Assembly: GCA_014240055.1 (NCBI GenBank)
Contig: JAAZXP010000023.1
Coordinates: 1 to 17,378, forward strand
Source: Methanobacteriota archaeon
GTDB taxonomy: Archaea; Thermoplasmatota; Poseidoniia; MGIII; CG-Epi1
Direction of reading: 5' to 3'
Length of the DNA: 17,378 nt
The notes below the pieces were generated by a model that saw nothing but the letters and a program-made list of their open reading frames with translations, had not been told where the DNA came from and made no database searches. The position numbers and the translations under genes are program-made. This document shows positions 8,901 through 14,523 of the stretch, piece after piece. Position 1 is the first letter of the stretch; every line of letters starts with the position of its first letter.

Positions 8901-9647
8901 GCCTTCACCTCTTATTCTAGAAAAATTACTTCCAGTACCTGAACCAAATTTGAATAATCTTGCCTCGCGAGTCCATAAATCCATGATACCACCTTCACTA
9001 ACTAAATCATCAGATACTGATTGAATGAAACAAGCATGAGGTTGTGGATGTTCATATGCATTTGTTGAACTTTCTAATTTTTCAGTATCAGGATTAACAA
9101 AATAGTGCCCTTGAGGAGGACCTTCAATACCATAAGCCCAGTTTAGCCCAGTATTGAACCACTGTGGAGAATTAGGTGAAACCATCTGAAAAGCAAGCAT
9201 AAAACACATTTCGTCATAATAGGCCCTTGCATCATCTTCAGTGGCGAAATAACCATGCTTCCATCCCCAATAAGTCCAAGTTCCTGCTAACCTTCTAAAT
9301 GTTTGCTTACCATCTACTTCTTCACCATATTTCTCATCTTCCGATAAACTTTCCATGGCCTTATGATCTGGAACACTTTTCTGAAGCCAGATAGGTACAC
9401 CCTTTTCTTTGACTTTTCTTAATTTTTTAGGAATTCCTGCCTTTCTAAGATATTTTTGTGAAAGAACATTAGCTGCAACTTGACTGTAATTATCAGGAAG
9501 ATTAACATCTTTCATTGAAAAAGCAACAGTACCATCAAAATTACGAATCTCTACATCTCTCTTGGTCCAATTCAGTTTTTGAAAAGGATCTTTACCACTC
9601 TCTGTAAACTTACGCTCTATTTTTAAGCCATTTAATTTAGCTGGCAA
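5949..9647 (-). CDS. nrdJ: Adenosylcobalamin-dependent (class II) ribonucleotide reductase
   Basis: 1232-residue class II reductase; makes deoxyribonucleotides using B12, with no need for oxygen or a separate radical subunit. Redox Cys206 lies in PQPHACFIQ and its partner Cys503 in DTACNLASLNL. The active-site loop is NPCSE (N490, C492, E494) and the phosphate-binding motif is APTGTIG (690-696). A TSCPD-type region covers ~1010-1105. A Ser/Asp/Glu-rich linker (~1120-1195) leads to a cysteine-rich tail: CPEC (1205-1208), C1219, CVSC (1222-1225) and C1231. Length, N terminus (KIERKFT) and the TTGCS end match bacterial long NrdJ rather than typical archaeal class II enzymes, suggesting ancient transfer (inference). 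I see no ATP-cone and no intein. The start is TTG at 9647-9645, directly after an in-frame TGA; there is no other start codon before residue 45. It is preceded by an SD-like sequence trapped in a hairpin and a 20-codon upstream ORF. Confidence 0.96.
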   Translation of the reverse strand: MPAKLNGLKIERKFTESGKDPFQKLNWTKRDVEIRNFDGTVAFSMKDVNLPDNYSQVAANVLSQKYLRKAGIPKKLRKVKEKGVPIWLQKSVPDHKAMESLSEDEKYGEEVDGKQTFRRLAGTWTYWGWKHGYFATEDDARAYYDEMCFMLAFQMVSPNSPQWFNTGLNWAYGIEGPPQGHYFVNPDTEKLESSTNAYEHPQPHACFIQSVSDDLVSEGGIMDLWTREARLFKFGSGTGSNFSRIRGEGEPLSGGGMSSGLMSFLRIGDRAAGAIKSGGTTRRAAKMVCLDMDHPDIEAFINWKLTEEEKVAALVAGSQHLQNHANEILAAIQAHPEDDSRFNQVKNKPLALSINSAMKAYIPENLIARVLELGQQGHTQIEMETYDTSWEGEAYSTVSGQNSNNSVRVSNEFMDAVINKKDWNLYWRTELDNAKEQGRDPKACKTIPANDLWDNISKAAWSCADPGLQYDTTINEWHTCSPDGMINGSNPCSEYMFLDDTACNLASLNLVKYYNQETMQFQTEEYNHSIRLWTIALEVSVLMAQFPSMEIAQRSYDYRTLGLGYANIGSLLMRMGIPYDDNRASAICGALTSMLGGVSYSTSAEMAAVKGPFPRYENNKDNMLRVMRNHRRAAYSALDEEYEGLTIKPRGIDVNYCPEYLLKSAQECWDQVIDLGEKYGFRNAQSTVIAPTGTIGIVMDCDTTGIEPDFALVKFKTLAGGGMLRIINQSVPAALDRLGYDNLQSSEIVDYIIGSGTFENSPEINAESLKKKGLTPDVINTLESQISKFTSINHLITVMSIGSDFCKDKLRVKESSLDDFSFDLLSHLGFTKEQVTAANDFIFGRLTIEGAPHIKDKDLPVFDCANKCGQYGTRSIAWSAHINIMSAAQPFISGAISKTINMPHESTIDDIKQAYMDSWRGMIKANALYRDSSKLSQPLMSGTVLKVDIKEEDLLAEGLISTQKAVEVMADALPMPDAKPLARKIVTRYIAQRRRLPNKRGGYIQKATIGGHNVYLHAGEYADGTLGEIFIDMHKEGAAFKALTNAFAIAVSLGLQHGVPLKEFVDAFVFTRFEPNGPVVGNDRIKMSTSILDYIFRDLAVSYLDRNDLAHVKPEDLKPDILRSEGETETEQNLNSGLSPAGSATDGHEIQLTLDDVEAASAEDSTAVQTELGESPMTSVPIASGSGDSSIVEEASKFGFEGDPCPECGQFTLVSNGSCLKCVSCGSTTGCS

Positions 9648-9710
9648 TCAAGCCACCCCCAAAGGTGGCTGAAGCGAATCATACAATGCTATAATTTGTG
9701 TTAATTTCAT
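9648..9710 (-). CDS. 20-codon leader ORF upstream of nrdJ
   Basis: ATG at 9710, TGA at 9650-9648, encoding MKLTQIIALYDSLQPPLGVA. It is in frame with nrdJ and its stop codon directly abuts the nrdJ TTG, with no spacer. A TATA-like TTATTATAT (9734-9742) is centred about 28 nt before this ATG, so the transcript probably begins at or next to it. The last third of the ORF forms a hairpin that contains the nrdJ Shine-Dalgarno-like sequence. Codons 15-16 are CCA-CCT (Pro-Pro), a known slow-translation motif, and form most of the hairpin's 5' arm. This suggests a leader peptide controlling nrdJ by re-initiation or ribosome pausing (inference). The alternative is that nrdJ really starts here and the TGA is a read-through site or a sequence error; the ribosome-binding site after codon 16 argues against that. 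Confidence 0.5.
   Translation of the reverse strand: MKLTQIIALYDSLQPPLGVA
9651..9670 (-). promoter_or_regulatory. Hairpin sequestering the nrdJ ribosome-binding site
   Basis: In the transcript AGCCACC (9670-9664) pairs perfectly with GGTGGCT (9657-9651) around the loop TTTGGG. The stem-loop ends 3 nt before the nrdJ TTG. The segment GGGGGTGG (9660-9653) can pair over eight positions, two of them G-U, with the archaeal 16S tail (anti-SD CACCUCC) at a normal 5-nt spacing from TTG. The 3' arm covers five of those eight bases. Folding should therefore hide the site, and a ribosome on the leader ORF should expose it. The structure and complementarity are seen directly; regulation is inferred. Confidence 0.6.
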
Positions 9711-9732
9711 CGGTCTCCCGCTATTGAGCCTC

Positions 9733-9743
9733 CATATAATAAG
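9733..9743 (-). promoter_or_regulatory. TATA-like box of nrdJ leader
   Basis: The minus strand reads CTTATTATATG; the TTATTATAT core is centred about 28 nt before the leader ATG at 9710. It is the clearest TATA box in the window. Confidence 0.6.
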
Positions 9744-9748
9744 CGTTA

Positions 9749-9884
9749 CATATAGTTAGAAAAAAAAGGTTTTATCCGTTTTTAGGGGTACTACCACCCC
9801 AAAAATGACAAAAAAACTGTCGAACTTAACAAAAAAGGCACGTTGGTTCCACTGTATTAATCAATAAAATAAGATAACTATATG
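9749..9884. repeat. Inverted 10-mer pair in the nadE-nrdJ spacer
   Basis: CATATAGTTA at 9749-9758 and its exact reverse complement TAACTATATG at 9875-9884 flank 116 bp. The distal copy sits within a near-palindrome, AACTATATGGTT (9877-9888). The CTATAT core is also what a TATA box or a NrdR-type operator would contain. Apart from these repeats, T-tracts and the nrdJ promoter/leader, I see no gene in the 9648-9917 spacer. Confidence 0.4.
9760..9836 (-). terminator. Oligo-T terminator region of nadE
   Basis: Read on the minus strand after the nadE stop there are successive T runs: six (9836-9831), seven (9816-9810), five (9805-9801) and eight (9767-9760). Between the last two is a hairpin, GGGGT/ACCCC (9800-9796 with 9789-9785, loop GGTAGT). 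Oligo-T tracts act as intrinsic terminators in archaea, so these should insulate nrdJ from nadE transcription. The A-tract on the other side of the hairpin could extend the stem with the T run, with one bulged base. Confidence 0.55.
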
Positions 9885-9917
9885 GTTCGGCAAAAGACGT
9901 AATAAGTGAATTTTAAA

Positions 9918-10721
9918 TTATTTACTTCCTATCGTTTCACGCCAGTCCAAACCAACCGTCCTTTTGCCAATTTTACAAACCGGTGGAAACACCCGTTTGT
10001 GGATCGATAATTTAATTAAATTTTCAATTTTTTCTATCAAATCGATACCTATACCACTTTTTGAGCTTAAATCTTTTTTAGAAATTTGACGCTCCAAACC
10101 TAATAATATTTGATCCAAGGTAGCATAGTCAATCCCTAACTCTAATTCATCAGTCTGGCCTTCCCATAGTTCTGCAGTTGGTGGCCTACCTATTATTTCT
10201 GAAGGAACATCTAAATGCTTAGAAATTTCATAAACTTGAGTCTTATACAAATAACCAATTGGAAGAAAATCCGAAGCCCCATCTCCCCACTTAGTATAAT
10301 AACCAACTAAAAGTTCTGATTTATTTGAAGTTCCAATTACAAGACAATTCGATGAAAAAGCTTCCCCATACAAAAGAGACATTCTAACCCTTGAATGCAA
10401 ATTACCTTCCGCAGCCTTTGATGAATAATGATTACTAACTTCTTTGAATGAAGTTACTACATCTGAAATATTATATTCAATCGTTTTGACCCCCAGGTTT
10501 TTAGCGTGATTGGATGCAAGCATAATCGATTCTGACGTCTTAAAAGGCATAATTAAACCAAGAACATTATCTGAACCCAATGCAGACGCAGATAGAGCTA
10601 AAGTGGCTGCAGAGTCAATACCTCCTGACAAACCTAATACAACTCCTTTAGCTCCAGCATCATTGACTCTAGTTCTAATGAATTGCTCAATGATTTTTTG
10701 AGTATCTGCCAGTAGTTTCAC
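9918..10721 (-). CDS. nadE: NH3-dependent NAD+ synthetase
   Basis: 267-residue adenine-nucleotide alpha-hydrolase-fold amidating enzyme; converts nicotinate adenine dinucleotide + ATP + ammonia to NAD+. The PP-loop is GLSGGIDSAAT (30-40). GTSNKSELLVGYYTKWGDGASDFLPIG (130-156) is the deamido-NAD/ATP-site signature, and RPPTAELWEGQTDELELGIDYATLD is the usual C-terminal segment. The length is that of the stand-alone synthetase; there is no fused glutaminase domain, so ammonia must come from solution or a partner. The start is GTG (10721-10719); an overlapping ATG one frame away hits a stop at once. Its 5' end faces an amidohydrolase gene across a 72-bp gap. The best TATA candidate, CTTAATTT (10756-10749), is weak and about 31 nt from the start. 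Oligo-T tracts follow the stop. Confidence 0.95.
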   Translation of the reverse strand: MKLLADTQKIIEQFIRTRVNDAGAKGVVLGLSGGIDSAATLALSASALGSDNVLGLIMPFKTSESIMLASNHAKNLGVKTIEYNISDVVTSFKEVSNHYSSKAAEGNLHSRVRMSLLYGEAFSSNCLVIGTSNKSELLVGYYTKWGDGASDFLPIGYLYKTQVYEISKHLDVPSEIIGRPPTAELWEGQTDELELGIDYATLDQILLGLERQISKKDLSSKSGIGIDLIEKIENLIKLSIHKRVFPPVCKIGKRTVGLDWRETIGSK

Positions 10722-10740
10722 ATTTGTTTCAAAACAGAGG

Positions 10741-10762
10741 GCTTATTGAAATTAAGCAATAA
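10741..10762. repeat. Overlapping inverted repeats between divergent nadE and amidohydrolase
   Basis: GCTTA (10741-10745) pairs with TAAGC (10753-10757), and TTATTG (10743-10748) with CAATAA (10757-10762). They lie between the two divergent start codons, where an operator shared by both genes would be expected. Arms are short and AT-rich, so chance is a real alternative. Confidence 0.3.
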
Positions 10763-10763
10763 C

Positions 10764-10774
10764 ATCTATTATTA
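10764..10774 (+). promoter_or_regulatory. TATA-like box of amidohydrolase gene
   Basis: CTATTATTA (10766-10774) is centred 24 nt before the ATG at 10794 but only 15 nt before the ATG at 10785. This spacing is the reason for preferring the second ATG as the start. Confidence 0.5.
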
Positions 10775-10793
10775 GCACGGGTAAATGGGCTTT

Positions 10794-11588
10794 ATGTATT
10801 TGGCAATAAGTCAAGCACCAATTATTCTTGGTGATGTCTCAAAAAATCTAGAGATCATGGAAAAACTGATTATTGAAGCTCAAGAAAAATCAAAGTCAAA
10901 TATAGATCTAATTGTTTTCCCTGAGCTCTTTATCACTGGATATAATTTGAGAGATAATTATAATGAAGTCGCAGAAAAAATACCAACTTCCGGAGTGGCA
11001 CAGAAGGGAATAGCTAAATTAGCTAAAAAATTCAATGTTCATATAATTACTGGAATTGTTGAACGATCTGGGAAGTCGTTATTTAATTCTGCAATTTTAG
11101 TTGGACCTGTAGGATATATTGGCCATTATCAAAAGAGATTTTTACCTAATTTCGGTCCATTTGAAGAAAAAATATACTTCGGTGAAGGAAACAAAAGCAA
11201 TGTATTTGATACACCCTTTGGAAAAATTGGAATCCAAATCTGTTATGACATTTTTTTCCCGGAAACATCAATGGATTTAGCGCATAATGGTGCTGATTTA
11301 ATTATTAATTTATCAGCTAGTCCAACAACCTCAAGACCTTTATTTCACAGGATGTTACCTGCAAGAGCAATTGAGACAACTTGTTTTTATGCATACTCAA
11401 ATAATGTGGGTACACAAGGAAGTCTAACATTTGCTGGAGAATCTTTAGTTGTGGATCCAAGAGGTAAAACTATTGCTGAAATACCTAGTTTTGAAGAAGG
11501 CACAATAGTATGTGAACTCACCTTTGAAGATTTAGAAAGATTTCGTGATGCTAGACCCGTTTTACGAGATTCTAAGAAAAAAGAGTAG
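10794..11588 (+). CDS. Carbon-nitrogen hydrolase (nitrilase superfamily)
   Basis: 264 residues from the ATG at 10794 (267 from 10785). The Glu-Lys-Cys triad is visible: E44 in VFPELFITGYN, K114 in HYQKRFLPNFGPFEE and C150 in IQICYDIFFPE. LPARAIETTCFYAYSNNVG and the closing VDPRGKTIAE segment are typical of the superfamily; length is typical of single-domain amidases. Members hydrolyse amides such as omega-amides, carbamoylputrescine or glutamine; the CYD-x-FFPE pattern resembles archaeal amidases more than the glutaminase domain of NAD synthetase, so the substrate is unknown. It is divergent from nadE, making ammonia supply to NadE conceivable (inference). The TATA-to-start spacing favours 10794. 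The stop at 11588 is 30 nt before the next gene, which carries its own TATA-like box. Confidence 0.9.
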   Translation: MYLAISQAPIILGDVSKNLEIMEKLIIEAQEKSKSNIDLIVFPELFITGYNLRDNYNEVAEKIPTSGVAQKGIAKLAKKFNVHIITGIVERSGKSLFNSAILVGPVGYIGHYQKRFLPNFGPFEEKIYFGEGNKSNVFDTPFGKIGIQICYDIFFPETSMDLAHNGADLIINLSASPTTSRPLFHRMLPARAIETTCFYAYSNNVGTQGSLTFAGESLVVDPRGKTIAEIPSFEEGTIVCELTFEDLERFRDARPVLRDSKKKE

Positions 11589-11589
11589 G

Positions 11590-11598
11590 CTTATTATC
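11590..11598 (+). promoter_or_regulatory. TATA-like box of geranylgeranyl-reductase-like gene
   Basis: CTTATTATC begins 2 nt after the amidohydrolase stop codon and is centred 25 nt before the ATG at 11619. The gene therefore probably has its own leaderless transcript, whether or not read-through also occurs. Confidence 0.5.
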
Positions 11599-11618
11599 AA
11601 GTCCCAATCGGACCTCAC

Positions 11619-12878
11619 ATGTATGATGTAGCAATAATTGGTCAAGGACCCGCTGGCGGTATGGCTGCATTACGTTTAGCTGAAGCTGGTCATTCAGTTA
11701 TCGCATTCGATAGAAAAAAACGAGTCGGAGACCCAATACATTGTGGTGAAGGATTAGGTAAGATTGCTCTAAAACACACTAACTATCCTGTAGGCGATTG
11801 GGCAATTAGAGAAGTAAAGGGAAATCGAATAAGAATGCCAAACGGAAAATCTGTAGGATTAATGTCTCCTGGTTATTCTATACATCGTTGGGGACTAGAC
11901 AGAACAATCTCAGATGATGCAGTTGCAGCCGGCGTTGAACGCCATGAAGATTTGAAAATTTCTAAAGTTACTAAAGAAACTGATCACTGGACTCTTTTTG
12001 CTAAAAATGACCAAGTAGCAAAAGCTAAACAGTTAGTTATTGCTGAAGGCCGTGTACCTAATATTGTAACACAAGTAGGTCTCAAAGGCAATGATAAATT
12101 ACGATTACTACCTGGTCTTCAATACAAATTCAAAACAAGTGATGTTGATTTTCCAGATACGGATTACTTTGATTTTTATATTGACCCTATGTTTGCAGAT
12201 GGATATGTTTGGGTTTTCCCACGTGATGGGATTTTCAATGTAGGAATAGTATCTACTAATGGTGCAAAGAAAGGGTTAGATTATTTTTGTAGAGAGCACA
12301 TGAGTGTTGATCCAGATAAAAGAATCAATAATGATCTTGGAGCAAAACAAAATGGCGGATTGATACCAAGAGATGGCCCTATTCCTCAATTTGCTACAAA
12401 AGACGCCTATGTAATTGGAGACTCTGCTGGATTAACAAATCCTATCACAAAAGGTGGTGTTCATGTTGGAATGTTATCTGGAGAGTATGCTGCAATTGCA
12501 ATTAGAAATGAATTGGGAACTGGAAAATTGGTTCCTCCATCTCATTCTGTTAACTGTCATGAATTGAGAGGACAATATTGGGAAGCTTCAGGTAAAGCTC
12601 TACATCCTGATTTAGAATCTCATATATGGTATGACCGAATTTTGAAAAGGCAACCATGGACACAACAAAAATTTGTGGATCAGTCAAAATTGATTTATTC
12701 CCTCGACAAACGAATTTTGAATCTAATTGGAGAAATATATGACGGAAGAAACTATTCAAATTTACCATGGCATAAGATGCTTGGAATCTTAATCAGAAAT
12801 CCAGATTTAATCCCAATGGCTGGTAAACTTCTAAAAATTAAAGCAAGCTTAAAAGTTACAGAAACATACGGTTGGTAA
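11619..12878 (+). CDS. Geranylgeranyl-reductase-family FAD oxidoreductase
   Basis: 419-residue flavoprotein of the geranylgeranyl reductase (digeranylgeranylglycerophospholipid reductase) family, which saturates the isoprenoid chains of archaeal membrane lipids. The N-terminal dinucleotide-binding motif is IIGQGPAGGMAA (6-17). GDPIHCGEG (37-45) carries the Cys (C42) conserved in archaeal GGRs. DGYVWVFPRDGIFNVGI (194-210) is the substrate-cavity YxWxFP motif, and VIGDSAGLTNPITKGGVHVG (265-284) is the second FAD-contacting segment. Length is as usual for the family, and the basic, hydrophobic C terminus fits membrane-surface association. Other family members act on menaquinone or chlorophyll side chains, so the exact substrate is inferred from the archaeal setting. 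The adjacent amidohydrolase is co-directional but has no evident functional link. The gene ends 67 bp before the lipoprotein gene. Confidence 0.9.
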   Translation: MYDVAIIGQGPAGGMAALRLAEAGHSVIAFDRKKRVGDPIHCGEGLGKIALKHTNYPVGDWAIREVKGNRIRMPNGKSVGLMSPGYSIHRWGLDRTISDDAVAAGVERHEDLKISKVTKETDHWTLFAKNDQVAKAKQLVIAEGRVPNIVTQVGLKGNDKLRLLPGLQYKFKTSDVDFPDTDYFDFYIDPMFADGYVWVFPRDGIFNVGIVSTNGAKKGLDYFCREHMSVDPDKRINNDLGAKQNGGLIPRDGPIPQFATKDAYVIGDSAGLTNPITKGGVHVGMLSGEYAAIAIRNELGTGKLVPPSHSVNCHELRGQYWEASGKALHPDLESHIWYDRILKRQPWTQQKFVDQSKLIYSLDKRILNLIGEIYDGRNYSNLPWHKMLGILIRNPDLIPMAGKLLKIKASLKVTETYGW

Positions 12879-12906
12879 TATTCCCTGAAGAAATACTTAA
12901 TTTAGG

Positions 12907-12919
12907 GATAAATATTATG
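12907..12919 (+). promoter_or_regulatory. TATA-like box of lipoprotein gene
   Basis: ATAAATATTATG (12908-12919) is centred about 32 nt before the ATG at 12946. That is slightly further than for the other genes here, so the transcript may carry a few untranslated bases. Confidence 0.45.
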
Positions 12920-12945
12920 ATGCTGACTCCAAATACGGTTATATC

Positions 12946-14523
12946 ATGAAATTCGATATGAGAGTTGTAGCAATTTGCTTCATGCTCACTCTGACAAGTA
13001 TTACTGGTTGTCTAGAAGATGAACAAACTGAACCAATAATTATTGAAGAGCCTTCTCTTCCAGAAGGTATTTTTGTTACTGGCTCTAATGGAACTGCAAT
13101 CGATGTTGAACCACTTCCAATGGACTTCGTTTTTAGTAATGTAGGAGAGCAAGGTGCAGAACCAAGTATCGGAGTTACTTCCAGTGGCTGTATATTTTTT
13201 ATAGCATTTGAAAAGCCAATGCGTTCTTGTGATCATGGACAAACTTGGGTAAATACTGCAGATGGAACTCAGGCTTTTTTCACTAATGACCCTTACGGTT
13301 GGGTTGACCCAATTACAGATAGAATATTTAACATCCATATGATGGGATTATGGACCACGTGGATTGGGTGGTCTGATGATGATGGAAATTCTTGGGCTGC
13401 AAATCCTCATGACTCCGGTTCAGCTCCTATTAATGACCATATCAAGCTTGGTTCAGGCCCTTGGACTAATGAAGGATATGGAATAGGTGGTGGTATTTCT
13501 TCAAATATATATGAAACTGCAGTATATTTCTGTTTTAACAAATTACTCTATATTTCCTGTTATACTAGTTATGATGGTGGAGCTTCATTTGAAGCTGGAG
13601 GCGATATTGTAGGTCTAGCTACTACTAATGGAGGATTACATGGAGCAATTACTACAGCACCAGATGGTACTGTTTATTTGCCACCACGTGTAGCAACTCC
13701 ATCCATTATTTTCTCTAAAGATAATGGACTTAACTGGGAAGAACGTACTATGGGAGAAGACGTAGGTACACCAAATCCACGTAAAAATGGAGAAGTTGCT
13801 ACAGATACTGATTCTAATGCATACAATGTATGGGTTGGTGCAGACCAAGGCGTCTATATGTCTCGAAGTATGGATTCTGGAAATACTTGGGATCAAACAA
13901 GTATCAGAGTTAGTCCTGTAGAAGTAATCTCTGCAACATTCCCTCATACCTCTGGAGGTGATCCAGGTAGAATTGCAATTACATATCTTGGAAGCGAAGA
14001 TACAGAGGCCCTAGGCCAGCCTAACATCGACGGTGAACCATGGGATGGTAATGCACACTATGCTACCTCAAATGTTAGTCATTATCTTTATGTTACTTAC
14101 AGTCTTAATGCACTAGATGAAAATCCAGTCTTTCATACACAAAAAATATCTCCAGACCCAGTTCAAGTTGGAAGTATATGTCTAAACAGTGGTGATTGCC
14201 GCTCAGAAGAAGGAGGTTCTAATCGTAACCTTTTAGATTTTAATGATTTACACATAGATTTAGAGGGGAGAGTTTACATCGCTTTTGCTGATGGATGTAC
14301 CGGAACCTGTGCTTCTGGCAACGATACTACTCCGGCTAATTCAAGGGACAGATTAGGATCTGTTTACTATCTAGGAAATGGACCAAGTCTCTATGAATCA
14401 GTAGGTAATTTAACTGAGTTTTATCCAAGTGATTTAGGTGAACCAAACAAAAATTCGCTAATACCAATGTTCTTTGTTGGAATGTGCGTTTTACCAAGTT
14501 CATTTAAACGATTTAGACTATAA
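12946..14523 (+). CDS. Secreted lipoprotein with five Asp-box (BNR) repeats
   Basis: 525 residues. The N terminus is a signal peptide (basic MKFDMR, hydrophobic core 7-18) ending in a lipobox-like SITGC, with lipidation expected at C22. The mature part carries five Asp-boxes (S-x-D-x-G-x-x-W/F): SCDHGQTW (94-101), SDDDGNSW (143-150), SYDGGASF (208-215), SKDNGLNW (257-264) and SMDSGNTW (308-315). This indicates a sialidase-like beta-propeller. I do not see the arginine triad and FRIP motif of true sialidases, so glycoside hydrolysis is unproven. Eight later cysteines (82, 95, 196, 205, 412, 418, 451, 455) fall in close pairs, suggesting disulfides outside the cell. The C terminus has a short hydrophobic stretch (504-518) followed by KRFRL, reminiscent of an anchoring or sorting tail. 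The 3' end overlaps the convergent methyltransferase by 11 nt. Confidence 0.8.
   Translation: MKFDMRVVAICFMLTLTSITGCLEDEQTEPIIIEEPSLPEGIFVTGSNGTAIDVEPLPMDFVFSNVGEQGAEPSIGVTSSGCIFFIAFEKPMRSCDHGQTWVNTADGTQAFFTNDPYGWVDPITDRIFNIHMMGLWTTWIGWSDDDGNSWAANPHDSGSAPINDHIKLGSGPWTNEGYGIGGGISSNIYETAVYFCFNKLLYISCYTSYDGGASFEAGGDIVGLATTNGGLHGAITTAPDGTVYLPPRVATPSIIFSKDNGLNWEERTMGEDVGTPNPRKNGEVATDTDSNAYNVWVGADQGVYMSRSMDSGNTWDQTSIRVSPVEVISATFPHTSGGDPGRIAITYLGSEDTEALGQPNIDGEPWDGNAHYATSNVSHYLYVTYSLNALDENPVFHTQKISPDPVQVGSICLNSGDCRSEEGGSNRNLLDFNDLHIDLEGRVYIAFADGCTGTCASGNDTTPANSRDRLGSVYYLGNGPSLYESVGNLTEFYPSDLGEPNKNSLIPMFFVGMCVLPSSFKRFRL

Noticed and set aside
5949..9647. Intein within nrdJ
   Set aside because: The reductase motifs follow one another at normal spacing, and no intein blocks (N-terminal Cys splice site, terminal HN-C/S/T) interrupt the long frame.
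9648..9650. Selenocysteine codon at the in-frame TGA before nrdJ
   Set aside because: An SD-like sequence and a start codon surround the TGA, the preceding residues are not part of the conserved NrdJ N terminus, and no selenoprotein context is visible.
9648..9760. Cobalamin riboswitch in front of B12-dependent nrdJ
   Set aside because: The inferred leader is only about 63 nt and lacks a recognisable B12-box or multi-helix fold; the element seen is one short hairpin with an ORF.
9837..9917. tRNA or small RNA gene in the nadE-nrdJ spacer (GGTTCGG looked like a T-loop)
   Set aside because: No acceptor stem or cloverleaf pairing could be built around it, and no box C/D pair was found.
12883..12908. 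Terminator hairpin TCCCT/AGGGA after the geranylgeranyl-reductase-like gene
   Set aside because: The stem is only 5 bp, with a long AT-rich loop and no T-run after it; it overlaps the next gene's TATA region.
12946..14523. True sialidase
   Set aside because: Five Asp-boxes show a beta-propeller, but these occur in many non-sialidases, and I could not find the FRIP motif or the arginine triad.
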